DNA from: Streptomyces actinomycinicus
Lineage (GTDB): Bacteria > Actinomycetota > Actinomycetes > Streptomycetales > Streptomycetaceae
NCBI RefSeq assembly: GCF_016741775.1
Contig: NZ_JAERRK010000017.1
Coordinates: 1 to 64,000, forward strand
Reading direction: 5' to 3'
DNA: 64,000 bases
Shown: one piece after another, positions 16,366-25,058 of the stretch
Position numbering within the stretch: position 1 is the stretch's first letter
How the letters are laid out: the number at the start of each line of letters is the position of its first letter
Program-made: the position numbers and the translations under genes
Notes under the pieces: model-generated
The model's input: only the letters and a program-made list of their open reading frames with translations
What the model was told of the DNA's origin: nothing
Database searches by the model: none

Positions 16366-16582
16366 CCGTGCGACCGTAGGCGGCGGCGGAGTGCCCCTTC
16401 CGGAGCCTTGAGCACTTTTAATCCGTACGGGTGAAACGATCCCTCATAAGGGGACAGGAACCCTTTATTCCGCGGCCGGTTCCCGACGGGTGGTGGCCGA
16501 TAACGGACCACTCGTACGTGACCCCGTGCCCCCGCGCACGGTCCCGGGACCCGTTGTCAGTGCCACGGGCTACGGTTTCCGC

Positions 16583-17992
16583 ATGGCTGCCCGTACGAAG
16601 ACCACCAAGGACCGACCGTCCTACCGCTGCACCGAATGCGGCTGGCAGACGGCCAAGTGGCTCGGCCGCTGCCCCGAGTGCCAGGCCTGGGGGACGGTCG
16701 AGGAGTACGGCACGCCCGCGGTCAGGACGACGACGCCGGGCCGCGTGTCCACCTCCGCGCTGCCCATCGGCCAGGTCGACGGCCGCCAGGCCACCGCCCG
16801 CTCCACCGGCGTGCCCGAGCTGGACCGGGTGCTCGGCGGCGGCCTCGTGCCGGGCGCGGTCGTGCTGCTGGCCGGCGAGCCCGGCGTCGGCAAGTCCACC
16901 CTCCTGCTGGACGTGGCCGCCAAGTCCGCCGGCGCCGAGCACCGCACCCTCTACGTGACCGGCGAGGAGTCGGCGAGCCAGGTGCGGCTGCGCGCCGACC
17001 GCATCGGCGCCCTCGACGACCACCTGTACCTGGCCGCCGAGACCGACCTGTCCGCGGTCCTCGGCCACCTGGACGAGGTCAAGCCGTCCCTGCTGATCCT
17101 CGACTCGGTGCAGACGGTCGCGTCCCCGGAGATCGACGGTGCGCCCGGCGGCATGGCCCAGGTCCGGGAGGTGGCCGGCGCCCTGATCCGCGCGTCCAAG
17201 GAGCGCGGCATGTCCACGCTGCTGGTGGGCCACGTCACCAAGGACGGCGCCATCGCCGGCCCCCGCCTGCTGGAACACCTGGTGGACGTCGTCCTGCACT
17301 TCGAGGGCGACCGGCACGCCCGCCTGCGCCTGGTGCGCGGAGTGAAGAACCGCTACGGGGCGACGGACGAGGTCGGCTGCTTCGAGCTGCACGACGAGGG
17401 CATCACGGGCCTCGCCGACCCCAGCGGTCTGTTCCTGACCCGCCGCGCCGAGCCCGTGCCCGGCACCTGCCTGACCGTGACCCTGGAGGGCCGCCGGCCC
17501 CTGGTGGCCGAGGTGCAGGCGCTGACCGTCGACTCCCAGATCCCCTCCCCGCGGCGCACGACGTCGGGTCTGGAGACCTCGCGCGTGTCGATGATGCTGG
17601 CCGTCCTGGAGCAGCGCGGCCGGATCACCGCGCTCGGCAAGCGGGACATCTACTCCGCGACGGTCGGCGGCGTGAAGCTGTCGGAGCCGGCCGCCGACCT
17701 CGCGGTCGCGCTCGCCCTCGCCTCCGCCGCCAGCGACACCCCGCTGCCGAAGAACCTGGTCGCCATCGGCGAGGTGGGACTCGCGGGCGAGGTCAGACGG
17801 GTCACGGGCGTGCAGCGCAGGCTCGCCGAGGCGCACCGGCTGGGCTTCACGCACGCACTCGTACCGGCCGATCCGGGGAAGGTGCCGTCCGGCATGAAGG
17901 TCCTGGAAGTCGCCGACATGGGGGAGGCGCTCCGGGTGCTGCCGCGCTCCCGTCGCCGAGAGGCCCCACGGGAGGCGGAGGAGCGCCGGTAG
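16583..17992 (+). CDS. radA: DNA repair ATPase RadA/Sms
   Basis: RadA drives branch migration of recombination intermediates as a RecA-like hexamer. At 469 aa it has the family length. The N-terminal zinc finger is C16-x2-C19 ... C30-x2-C33. Walker A is GEPGVGKS (98-105). The RadA-specific motif is K255-N-R-Y-G, with Tyr where KNRFG is usual. A Lon-like C-terminal domain follows (AVALALASAASDTPLPKN, IGEVGLAGEVRRV). TACGGT lies exactly 6 nt before the ATG, suggesting a leaderless mRNA. disA follows 80 nt downstream, the common radA-disA pairing. RadA is known in other bacteria to bind DisA and modulate its activity. Confidence 0.95.
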   Translation: MAARTKTTKDRPSYRCTECGWQTAKWLGRCPECQAWGTVEEYGTPAVRTTTPGRVSTSALPIGQVDGRQATARSTGVPELDRVLGGGLVPGAVVLLAGEPGVGKSTLLLDVAAKSAGAEHRTLYVTGEESASQVRLRADRIGALDDHLYLAAETDLSAVLGHLDEVKPSLLILDSVQTVASPEIDGAPGGMAQVREVAGALIRASKERGMSTLLVGHVTKDGAIAGPRLLEHLVDVVLHFEGDRHARLRLVRGVKNRYGATDEVGCFELHDEGITGLADPSGLFLTRRAEPVPGTCLTVTLEGRRPLVAEVQALTVDSQIPSPRRTTSGLETSRVSMMLAVLEQRGRITALGKRDIYSATVGGVKLSEPAADLAVALALASAASDTPLPKNLVAIGEVGLAGEVRRVTGVQRRLAEAHRLGFTHALVPADPGKVPSGMKVLEVADMGEALRVLPRSRRREAPREAEERR

Positions 17993-18072
17993 ACTTTGCC
18001 CAGGTCTCGCCTGTCCGTACGAACCGAGTGCGGGTACGGGAGCGCGTCAGAACCTGCGACCGGAGGAGTGCA

Positions 18073-19197
18073 GTGGCAGCCAACGACCGGGCAGCAGCTC
18101 CCGGAAAGTCCGGTGGGAGTGCCGGTACCGATGGCCTGATGCGCGCCTCGCTGAGCGCCGTGGCACCGGGTACGGCCCTGCGTGACGGCTTGGAGCGGGT
18201 CCTGCGCGGCAACACCGGCGGCCTCATCGTCCTCGGCTCCGACAAGACGGTCGAGGCGATGTGCACGGGCGGTTTCGTGCTGGACGTCGAGTTCACCGCG
18301 ACCCGGCTGCGGGAGCTGTGCAAGCTGGACGGCGGCATCGTGCTGTCGTCGGACCTGTCGAAGATCCTGCGTGCGGGCGTCCAGCTGGTCCCGGACCCGA
18401 CGATCCCCACGGAGGAGACGGGCACGCGGCACCGCACGGCGGACCGGGTCAGCAAGCAGGTCGGCTTCCCCGTGGTCTCCGTCTCCCAGTCGATGCGGCT
18501 GATCGCCCTCTACGTGGACGGACAGCGGCGCGTCCTGGAGGACTCGGCGGCGATCCTCTCCCGCGCGAACCAGGCGCTGGCCACGCTGGAGCGGTACAAG
18601 CTGCGGCTGGACGAGGTCGCGGGCACGCTGTCGGCGCTGGAGATCGAGGACCTGGTGACGGTCCGGGACGTCTCCGCGGTCGCGCAGCGGCTGGAGATGG
18701 TCCGCCGCATTGCCACCGAAATCGCCGAATACGTGGTCGAACTGGGCACCGACGGGCGTCTTCTCGCCCTCCAGCTGGAGGAGTTGATCGCCGGGGTCGA
18801 GCCCGACCGCGAGCTGGTCGTCCGGGACTACGTGCCCGAGCCGACGGCGAAGCGCTCCCGCACGGTCGAGGAAGCCCTCGCCGAGCTGGACGCCCTGACC
18901 CACGCGGAGCTTCTCGAACTCGGCACGGTGGCGCGTGCGCTGGGCTACACCGGTTCGCCCGAGACGCTCGACTCGGCGGTGTCCCCGCGGGGCTTCCGGC
19001 TGCTGGCCAAGGTTCCGCGCCTGCCGGGCGCGATCATCGACCGCCTGGTGGAGCACTTCGGGGGGCTGCAGAAGCTGCTCGCCGCCAGTGTGGACGACCT
19101 GCAGACCGTGGACGGTGTGGGCGAGGCCCGGGCGCGGAGCGTGCGGGAAGGGCTGTCGCGCTTGGCCGAGTCGTCGATCTTGGAGCGGTACGTCTGA
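18073..19197 (+). CDS. disA: DNA integrity scanning diadenylate cyclase
   Basis: DisA makes cyclic di-AMP from two ATP and scans DNA for branched intermediates. The 374-aa length is as expected for actinobacteria. The N-terminal DAC domain has the D86-G-G motif (KLDGGIVLSSD) and the RHR motif at 119-121 (GTRHRTADR). A central helical spine follows, and a C-terminal helix-hairpin-helix domain for DNA (GGLQKLLAASVDDLQTVDGV). The start is GTG behind a strong GGAGGAG. It probably shares a transcript with radA. In Streptomyces, c-di-AMP controls osmotic balance, development and riboswitch-controlled wall hydrolases. Confidence 0.95.
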   Translation: MAANDRAAAPGKSGGSAGTDGLMRASLSAVAPGTALRDGLERVLRGNTGGLIVLGSDKTVEAMCTGGFVLDVEFTATRLRELCKLDGGIVLSSDLSKILRAGVQLVPDPTIPTEETGTRHRTADRVSKQVGFPVVSVSQSMRLIALYVDGQRRVLEDSAAILSRANQALATLERYKLRLDEVAGTLSALEIEDLVTVRDVSAVAQRLEMVRRIATEIAEYVVELGTDGRLLALQLEELIAGVEPDRELVVRDYVPEPTAKRSRTVEEALAELDALTHAELLELGTVARALGYTGSPETLDSAVSPRGFRLLAKVPRLPGAIIDRLVEHFGGLQKLLAASVDDLQTVDGVGEARARSVREGLSRLAESSILERYV

Positions 19198-19281
19198 GTT
19201 CTGGGCCGGGCGCGTGTAGGGGTTGAGCCGGGGCGCCTAGAGGGGCGGGGCCGCGTGCCGTCGGGCGGCTGCGGGTGCGGG

Positions 19282-19540
19282 GTGGTTGCTCGCGCCGTTC
19301 CCCGCGCCCCCTGCGGGGGCTTTCCGGCCGACCCCCGCTTGGCGGTCCGTCGTGGTTGCTCGCGCCGTTCCCCGCGCCCCCTGCGGGGGCTTTCCGGCCG
19401 ACCCCCGCTTGGCGGTCCGTCGTGGTTGCTCGCGCCGTTCCCCGCGCCCCCTTGCGGGGGCTTTCCGGCCGACCGCGTTCGGCGGTCCCTCGTGGTTGCT
19501 CTTGCCGTTCCCCGCGCCCGCTGCGGGGTGGCTCCGGTTT
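19282..19540. repeat. 70-bp tandem repeat, four copies
   Basis: Units begin at 19282, 19352, 19422 and 19492 (the last is partial). Each starts GTGGTTGCTCGCGCCGTTC, contains the hairpin-forming CGCCCCCTGCGGGGG, and ends TTGGCGGTCC. The period is exactly 70 bp, although unit 3 has one inserted and one lost base. Similar GC-rich elements with TTCCCCGCGCCCC are scattered between genes in many Streptomyces. Here they form an array downstream of disA that may act as a terminator or RNA-stability element. The 352-bp gap holds no gene. Confidence 0.85.
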
Positions 19541-19549
19541 GTGGGTGTG

Positions 19550-20371
19550 TCAGTCCGCTGACAGGACGAACGAAGTCTGTGTCTTGGGAAGGCCGGGGGC
19601 CTTGGCTTCCAGGAGGTACGTGCCTGCGTGGGCCGAACCCGCCGGCGGCGTTGCGCAGTGCGCGGCACTCGGCTTGCGGTCCCACTTCACGGTGTACGTG
19701 ATGGCCTGCCCGGCCGGCACCCGGAAGACCAGGCTGCCCGCACCCTTGGGGCAGTCGTCCGACGACCAGTACGCGTCGTCGCCGTCCGCCGGGGTGATGG
19801 TCAACACCGCCTTCTTCGGCCCGAGATCGACCTTGCAGTCGGCCGACGAACTGTTCCTGACGGTGAGTTCAAAGGCCGGCGTCTGGTCCGGCGAGTAGGA
19901 GTTGTGCTCGCTGCGCAGGGTCAACGCCACCGCTCCGGAGGCGCAGTCGGGCACCGTGGAGGACGCCGGGAGGGCGTCGCCCGCACCGACGTCGCCGCCA
20001 CCGGAACCCGAACCGGAGCCGTCACCCGACCCGGTGGCGCCGTCGGAGCCGCCGGTCGGCCCGCCCGCGCCGCCGCTCCCGCCGGAGGCGGAGCCGGAGC
20101 CGGAGCCGCCGGAGTCCTCGCCGCCCGACTCGTCGCGTCCGCCGGGACGTTGGCTGTAGGCGGGGCCGGACTCGGAGGGCCCGGGGGTGATCGTGTGCGT
20201 GGGATTCTTGCCGTTGGAACCGTCGGCGCTCTTCTTGCCGCTCCCACCGCCGGCCACGACGATCCATGTGATCACCAGCGCCGACAGGGCGAGCACGGAC
20301 AGCAGCACGGCCCTCCGACGCCAGTAGATGGAGGAGGGAAGCGGCCCGACCGGATTGCGCAGAGATCCCAC
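19550..20371 (-). CDS. Hypothetical single-pass membrane protein
   Basis: This 273-aa protein has an N-terminal membrane anchor (AVLLSVLALSALVITWIVVAG), a long Gly/Ser-rich linker (about residues 50-145) and an extracellular beta-rich domain. The domain has conserved Cys in VPDCASGAVALTLRSEHNSY, SADCKVDLG, SSDDCPKGAG and AAHCATPP, likely two disulfides. The domain looks like an Ig-like or DUF4232-type fold, without firm assignment. GTG at 20371 was chosen over the ORF start at 20431. TACAGT lies 7 nt upstream, and VGSLRNPVGPLPSSIYWRRR is a common start in Streptomyces membrane proteins. Confidence 0.75.
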   Translation of the reverse strand: MGSLRNPVGPLPSSIYWRRRAVLLSVLALSALVITWIVVAGGGSGKKSADGSNGKNPTHTITPGPSESGPAYSQRPGGRDESGGEDSGGSGSGSASGGSGGAGGPTGGSDGATGSGDGSGSGSGGGDVGAGDALPASSTVPDCASGAVALTLRSEHNSYSPDQTPAFELTVRNSSSADCKVDLGPKKAVLTITPADGDDAYWSSDDCPKGAGSLVFRVPAGQAITYTVKWDRKPSAAHCATPPAGSAHAGTYLLEAKAPGLPKTQTSFVLSAD

Positions 20372-20552
20372 GGCGCAAACTGTACGAGAGATCGCCCGGC
20401 TTGCTCGCCCCACCCGCCGCACCGGCGCCAACTTTTCCGGATCATCATCCCGGTAACTGCCGTCACGGACATACTTCTTCGCCTTCCGCCACGCTCGGTG
20501 ACCGTGCCATCACGCACCATGCCCGCCAACCCGTGGCAGGATCGGGAGTGCC

Positions 20553-21428
20553 ATGACTGAGATGCTGCACGCCCCCGTGATCGCCTGGTTCGACGTCCAC
20601 GCCCGCGACCTCCCGTGGCGCCGCCCGGAGGCGGGCCCGTGGGGTGTGATGGTCAGCGAGTTCATGCTGCAGCAGACGCCGGTGAGCCGGGTGCTGCCCG
20701 TCTACGAGGAGTGGCTGGCCCGCTGGCCGCGCCCCGCGGACCTCGCGAAGGAGGCACCCGGAGAGGCGGTGCGCGCCTGGGGCCGGCTCGGCTACCCGCG
20801 CCGGGCCCTGCGCCTGCACGGAGCCGCGGTGGCCATAACGGAACGGCACGGCGGGGACGTACCGACGGAACACGCGCAACTGCTGGCGCTGCCCGGCATC
20901 GGTGAGTACACGGCCGCTGCGGTGGCCTCGTTCGCGTACGGGCAGCGGCACGCGGTACTGGACACCAATGTCCGCCGGGTCCTCGCGCGGGCGGTGACGG
21001 GCGTGCAGTACCCGCCGAACGCGACCACGGCCGCGGAGCGGCGTCTGGCACGGGAGTTGCTGCCGCAGGACGACCCGACCGCCGCGCGGTGGGCCGCGGC
21101 CTCCATGGAGTTGGGCGCACTGGTGTGCACGGCGAAGAACGAGGGCTGCCAGCGCTGCCCGATCGCCGCGCAGTGTGCCTGGCGGCTCGCGGGCAAGCCG
21201 GAGCACTCGGGGCCGCCGCGCCGCGGGCAGACCTACGCGGGCACCGACCGGCAGGTGCGCGGCAAACTGCTGGCCGTCCTGCGGGAGGCGCACGCACCGG
21301 TGCCGCAGGCGGCGTTGGACCGGGTGTGGCACGAGCCGGTGCAGCGGGCCCGGGCGCTCGACGGGCTGGTCGCGGACGGTCTGGTGGAGCCGCTGCCGGG
21401 CGGCCTGTACCGGCTGCCGCTCAGCTGA
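20553..21428 (+). CDS. mutY: A/G-specific adenine glycosylase
   Basis: MutY removes adenine mispaired with 8-oxoguanine or G. The 291-aa protein has the HhH-GPD core with LPGIGEYTAAAVASFAYG, catalytic Glu36 (EFMLQQTPV) and Asp137 (VLDTNVRRV). The [4Fe-4S] loop is C192-x6-C199-x2-C202-x5-C208. The C-terminal region is short, with only a reduced remnant of the NUDIX-like 8-oxoG recognition domain found in E. coli MutY (350 aa). That is common in actinobacteria. It is probably monocistronic, upstream of the sigE promoter region. Confidence 0.93.
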   Translation: MTEMLHAPVIAWFDVHARDLPWRRPEAGPWGVMVSEFMLQQTPVSRVLPVYEEWLARWPRPADLAKEAPGEAVRAWGRLGYPRRALRLHGAAVAITERHGGDVPTEHAQLLALPGIGEYTAAAVASFAYGQRHAVLDTNVRRVLARAVTGVQYPPNATTAAERRLARELLPQDDPTAARWAAASMELGALVCTAKNEGCQRCPIAAQCAWRLAGKPEHSGPPRRGQTYAGTDRQVRGKLLAVLREAHAPVPQAALDRVWHEPVQRARALDGLVADGLVEPLPGGLYRLPLS

Positions 21429-21703
21429 CGGACAGCCAGATCACAGCGGGCCGGAGTACGTTACAGAGACCGCGACCACATAAATCGACATGAAACTGGG
21501 CATAAAGCCCTCTCCTCTTACCCCGTTCCTACTTCCGTTACACAACCGACGGACAGCCGATTGCCAGCCGCAGGCTGGTCCGCACAGCCCCGTGACAACC
21601 GCTCCGTAGCTTCTTCTCCGTGCCCGGCAGACCAGGGCCACGGGGACGGCGGGACTTCCGGCACGAGAGCCGGAAGCACTACGGGGAACGGAGGCGGTTG
21701 ATC
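21429..21703 (+). promoter_or_regulatory. sigE promoter region
   Basis: This gap is AT-richer than its surroundings. GTTACA occurs at 21460 and 21537 and GTGACA at 21592, each followed by an ACCG-like element, which could be half-sites for the response regulator CseB. In S. coelicolor transcription of sigE depends on CseB. No textbook -10 was found; GTGACAACC (21592-21600) followed by TTCTTCTCC is the best candidate. A short ORF with a strong ribosome site runs the other way inside the region. Confidence 0.4.
21441..21503 (-). CDS. Possible 20-aa small protein
   Basis: The ORF encodes MPSFMSIYVVAVSVTYSGPL. Its ATG is preceded at about 4 nt by AAGAGGAGAGGG, one of the best ribosome sites in the window. 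The middle is hydrophobic enough for a short membrane helix. It runs antisense to the sigE leader region. It may be a real small protein, a leader peptide or chance; nothing but the ribosome site supports it. Confidence 0.3.
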   Translation of the reverse strand: MPSFMSIYVVAVSVTYSGPL

Positions 21704-22243
21704 ATGGCGCAGGGCGAGGTGCTCGAATTCGAGGAGTACGTCCGCACCCGGCAGGACGCGCTGCTGCGCAGCGCCCGCCGGCTGGTGCCGGACCCCGTCG
21801 ACGCCCAGGACCTGCTGCAGACCGCGCTGGTGCGGACGTACGGCCGCTGGGAGGGCATCGCCGACAAGCGGCTCGCGGACGCCTATCTGCGCCGGGTCAT
21901 GATCAACACGCGGACCGAGTGGTGGCGGGCGCGCAAGCTGGAGGAGGTGCCGACCGAGCAGCTGCCGGACGCCTCCGTGGAGGACTCCACCGAGCAGCAC
22001 GCCGACCGGGCCCTGCTGATGGACGTCATGAAGGTGCTGGCTCCGAAGCAGCGCAGTGTCGTGGTGCTGCGACACTGGGAGCAGATGTCCACAGAGGAGA
22101 CGGCCGCGGCCCTCGGCATGTCGGCCGGAACGGTCAAGAGCACGCTGCACCGGGCGCTCGCCCGGCTCCGTGAGGAGCTGGAGGCCCGCGATCTGGACGC
22201 ACGCGCGCTGGAGCGTGAGGAGCGGGAGCGTTGCGCGGCCTGA
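21704..22243 (+). CDS. sigE: ECF sigma factor SigE (envelope stress)
   Basis: This 179-aa SigE-subfamily ECF sigma factor directs transcription of cell-envelope maintenance genes. Region 2 is visible in FEEYVRTRQDALLRSARRLV and DLLQTALVRTYGRW, and the region 4 helix-turn-helix in MSTEETAAALGMSAGTVKSTLHR. GGAGG lies 10 nt before the ATG at 21704. The order sigE-cseA-cseB-cseC is diagnostic of the S. coelicolor sigma-E operon, where the CseB/CseC system turns on sigE in response to wall-active antibiotics or lysozyme. Unlike most ECF factors, it is controlled by transcription and has no anti-sigma. The cseA start overlaps its 3' end. Confidence 0.93.
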   Translation: MAQGEVLEFEEYVRTRQDALLRSARRLVPDPVDAQDLLQTALVRTYGRWEGIADKRLADAYLRRVMINTRTEWWRARKLEEVPTEQLPDASVEDSTEQHADRALLMDVMKVLAPKQRSVVVLRHWEQMSTEETAAALGMSAGTVKSTLHRALARLREELEARDLDARALEREERERCAA

Positions 22244-22893
22244 CCGGGGCCGGGCCCGAACGGGTCCGAGGAAGTTCACAGGCGGTGATCGCGGCGGGGG
22301 CCGCGCTCGCCGCCCTCGGCCTTTTGGCCGTCGCCGCGTGCGGCAGCGGGGGTACGGGTGCCCGGGACGAGGGCCCGGCGCACGGCTCGGCGGTGGCGGG
22401 ATCCGTCACCTCGCCCTCCCCCTCCCCCAGCGCCTCCGAGCGGTACCGGCAGGTGGACGCCGTGGCGCTGCTCAGGAGTGACCCCGAGGTGTCGACGGCG
22501 GTCAAGGCACAGCTGAAGCCGTGCGACGGCGACAACTACAAGGTCGACGTCAAGTACGGCGACCTGACCGGGGCCGCGGTGGACGACGTCGTCATCAACG
22601 TGGTGACCTGTGCCGACTGGGTCGGCATCGCCTCGTACGTGTACCGGGACGAGGACGGCACGTTCAAGAACGTCTTCAAGAGCGAGGACTCCCCGGTCTA
22701 CTCGGAGATCGATCAGGGGACCCTGTCGGTGTTCCGGCAGTACTACGAGGACGGCGACCCGATCTCGAGTCCGTCCGGGGACGTCCTGACCCCGTACACG
22801 TGGAAGGCGGGACGGTTCGTGGCCGGGAAGCCCATCCGCAACGAGTACAGCAACGCCTCCGACGAGGGCGCGCAGACCGCGCCGGACAACTGA
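22231..22893 (+). CDS. cseA: Lipoprotein CseA, modulator of sigE signalling
   Basis: The 220-aa protein has a lipoprotein signal peptide (VIAAGAALAALGLLAVAAC) with lipobox Cys at about residue 37, then a mature domain with repeat-like segments (YKVDVKYGDLTGAAVDDVVI). In S. coelicolor CseA is an extracytoplasmic lipoprotein that dampens signalling to CseC. The start is TTG at 22231, which overlaps the sigE stop. No better start gives the basic N-region needed for export, and coupling with sigE would explain the weak codon. Confidence 0.85.
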   Translation: MRGLTGAGPERVRGSSQAVIAAGAALAALGLLAVAACGSGGTGARDEGPAHGSAVAGSVTSPSPSPSASERYRQVDAVALLRSDPEVSTAVKAQLKPCDGDNYKVDVKYGDLTGAAVDDVVINVVTCADWVGIASYVYRDEDGTFKNVFKSEDSPVYSEIDQGTLSVFRQYYEDGDPISSPSGDVLTPYTWKAGRFVAGKPIRNEYSNASDEGAQTAPDN

Positions 22894-22949
22894 TCGCCCA
22901 CGGACAACCGATCCCCCACACGCACACCATGAGGACTGAGAGCACCCGG

Positions 22950-23651
22950 ATGGCAGACCAGACCCACGTTCTGTTCGTCGAGGACGACGACGTCATCCGC
23001 GAGGCCACCCAGCTCGCCCTCGAGCGGGACGGCTTCGCGGTCACCGCGATGCCCGACGGCCTGTCGGGACTGGAGGCGTTCCGCGCGAACCGCCCCGACA
23101 TCGCGCTGCTGGACGTCATGGTGCCGGGCCTGGACGGGGTCAGCCTGTGCCGCCGGATCCGGGACGAGTCGACCGTGCCGGTGATCATGCTGTCGGCACG
23201 CGCCGACTCGATCGACGTCGTCCTCGGTCTGGAGGCGGGCGCCGACGACTACGTGACCAAGCCGTTCGACGGTGCCGTACTGGTCGCCCGGATCCGCGCG
23301 GTGCTGCGCCGCTTCGGACACGCCGGGGGTTCCGCGCAGGCGGAGGAGTCCGCGTCCGCGGCCACCGGCACGCTCGTCTTCGGGGAACTGGAGATCGACA
23401 CCGACGGCATGGAGGTGCGCCGGGCCGGGGAGCCGGTGGCGCTCACCCCGACCGAGATGCGGCTGCTGCTGGAGTTCTCCTCGGCGCCGGGCTCCGTGCT
23501 CTCCCGGGACAAGCTGCTGGAGCGCGTGTGGGACTACGGCTGGGGCGGGGACACCCGGGTGGTCGACGTGCATGTGCAGCGGCTGCGGCAGAAGATCGGC
23601 CAGGACCGGATCGAGACGGTCCGCGGCTTCGGCTACAAGCTGAAGGCCTGA
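22950..23651 (+). CDS. cseB: Response regulator CseB
   Basis: This is a 233-aa OmpR/PhoB-family response regulator. The receiver domain has the acidic pair in FVEDDDV, the phosphoacceptor Asp55 (LLDVMVPG), Ser in MLSARAD and Lys in VTKPFD. The C-terminal winged helix ends in VVDVHVQRLRQKIGQ. It activates the sigE promoter when phosphorylated by CseC. An ATG at 22929 would add seven residues; MADQTHVLFVED at 22950 fits the family best. It lies 56 nt after cseA and 13 nt before cseC. Confidence 0.93.
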   Translation: MADQTHVLFVEDDDVIREATQLALERDGFAVTAMPDGLSGLEAFRANRPDIALLDVMVPGLDGVSLCRRIRDESTVPVIMLSARADSIDVVLGLEAGADDYVTKPFDGAVLVARIRAVLRRFGHAGGSAQAEESASAATGTLVFGELEIDTDGMEVRRAGEPVALTPTEMRLLLEFSSAPGSVLSRDKLLERVWDYGWGGDTRVVDVHVQRLRQKIGQDRIETVRGFGYKLKA

Positions 23652-23664
23652 GCGGAGCGGCGGC

Positions 23665-25017
23665 ATGCGGGGGATTCTTCGGTACCCGGTCCGGCGCGTG
23701 GAGCGGGCGGGCCTGCGCACCGGGCTCAGATGGAAGCTGAGCGCGGCGATCGCACTCGTGGCGGGGCTGGTGGCGATCGTGCTGAGCCTGGTCGTGCACA
23801 ACGCGGCCCGCGTCTCCATGCTGGACAACGCACGCGAGCTGGCCAACGACCGTCTCCTGCTGGCCCAGCGCAACTACGAACTGAACCGGGGACCGGTCTT
23901 CCCCTACGTCAAGATCGACGATCCTGGGCTGCCGGCCGCCCTGCGCGAGAGCGTGGAACGGGGCCGCCGGGCCAGCGACGTCTCCGAGCGCGGCGGGATG
24001 CCGGACATCTGGGCGGCCGTTCCGGTGAAGGACGGGCACGTGTTGTCCGTGCACATCCATCTGCCCGACCGCAGCACCGACATGCTGAACGACCTGGACC
24101 AGGCCCTGGTCATCGGCTCGGTCTCGGTCGTGCTCGGGGGCAGCGCGCTCGGGGTGCTGATCGGGGGCCAGCTGTCCCGGCGGCTGCGCAAGGCGGCGGC
24201 CGCCGCGAACCAGGTCGCCAAGGGCGAGCCCGACGTCCGGGTGCGGGAGGCCATCGGCGGGGTCGTACGGGACGAGACCGACGATCTCGCACGCGCGGTG
24301 GACGCCATGGCGGACGCGTTGCAACAGCGCCTGGAGGCCGAGCGGCGGGTCACCGCCGATATCGCGCACGAGCTGCGCACCCCGGTGACGGGTCTGCTGA
24401 CCGCCGCCGAGCTGCTGCCGCCCGGCCGGCCGACCGAGCTGGTCCTGGACCGGGCGAAGGCGATGCGGACCCTGGTCGAGGACGTCCTGGAGGTCGCCCG
24501 CCTCGACAGCGCATCGGAGCAGGCCGAGCTGCAGGACATCATGCTGGGCGAGTTCGTGAGCCGGCGTGTGGCCGCGAAGGACCCGGACGTCGCCGTGCGG
24601 GTGGTGCACGAGTCGGAGGTCACCACCGATCCCCGGCGCCTGGAACGGGTGCTGTTCAATCTGCTCGCCAACGCGGCCCGGCACGGCCGGCCGCCCATCG
24701 AGGTCACCGTGGAGGGCCGGGTCATCCGGGTCCGCGACCACGGGCCGGGCTTCCCCGAGGAGTTGCTCGCCGAGGGCCCGAGCCGGTTCCGTACCGGCAG
24801 CATGGACCGCGCGGGGCAGGGCCACGGGCTGGGGCTGACCATCGCGGCCGGCCAGGCGCGCGTGCTCGGCGCCCGGCTCACCTTCCGCAACGTACGCCCC
24901 CCGGGCGCGCCCGCTCATGTCCCCGCCGAGGGCGCGGTGGCCGTCCTGTGGCTCCCGGAGCACGCCCCGACCAGCACCGGCAGCTATCCGCTGCTCCCGG
25001 TGTCGGGCGGCCACTGA
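23665..25017 (+). CDS. cseC: Sensor histidine kinase CseC
   Basis: This 450-aa membrane kinase senses envelope stress. TM1 is AAIALVAGLVAIVLSLVV and TM2 is ALVIGSVSVVLGGSALGVLIG. They flank a short extracellular domain of about 100 residues. A HAMP linker, the phosphoacceptor His235 (DIAHELRTP) and the ATP-binding boxes NLLANAARHG and RDHGPGFP follow. CseB is the cognate regulator. From memory the S. coelicolor protein is somewhat longer. The 3' flank is an array of 33-bp repeats. Confidence 0.93.
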   Translation: MRGILRYPVRRVERAGLRTGLRWKLSAAIALVAGLVAIVLSLVVHNAARVSMLDNARELANDRLLLAQRNYELNRGPVFPYVKIDDPGLPAALRESVERGRRASDVSERGGMPDIWAAVPVKDGHVLSVHIHLPDRSTDMLNDLDQALVIGSVSVVLGGSALGVLIGGQLSRRLRKAAAAANQVAKGEPDVRVREAIGGVVRDETDDLARAVDAMADALQQRLEAERRVTADIAHELRTPVTGLLTAAELLPPGRPTELVLDRAKAMRTLVEDVLEVARLDSASEQAELQDIMLGEFVSRRVAAKDPDVAVRVVHESEVTTDPRRLERVLFNLLANAARHGRPPIEVTVEGRVIRVRDHGPGFPEELLAEGPSRFRTGSMDRAGQGHGLGLTIAAGQARVLGARLTFRNVRPPGAPAHVPAEGAVAVLWLPEHAPTSTGSYPLLPVSGGH

Positions 25018-25058
25018 ACGCCGTCCCCGGACCCCGCGGGCGGGAGAGCGAGCCGACC

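Noticed and set aside
16636..18072. Extension of disA back through radA
   Set aside because: It is an off-frame reading of radA. disA starts at GTG 18073 with a strong ribosome site.
19282..19540. CRISPR-like array
   Set aside because: 70-bp units repeat completely, so there are no spacers; it is an ordinary tandem repeat.
21704..22243. Anti-sigma factor partner for SigE
   Set aside because: The following gene encodes a lipoprotein (CseA) without anti-sigma features; control is by CseB/CseC.
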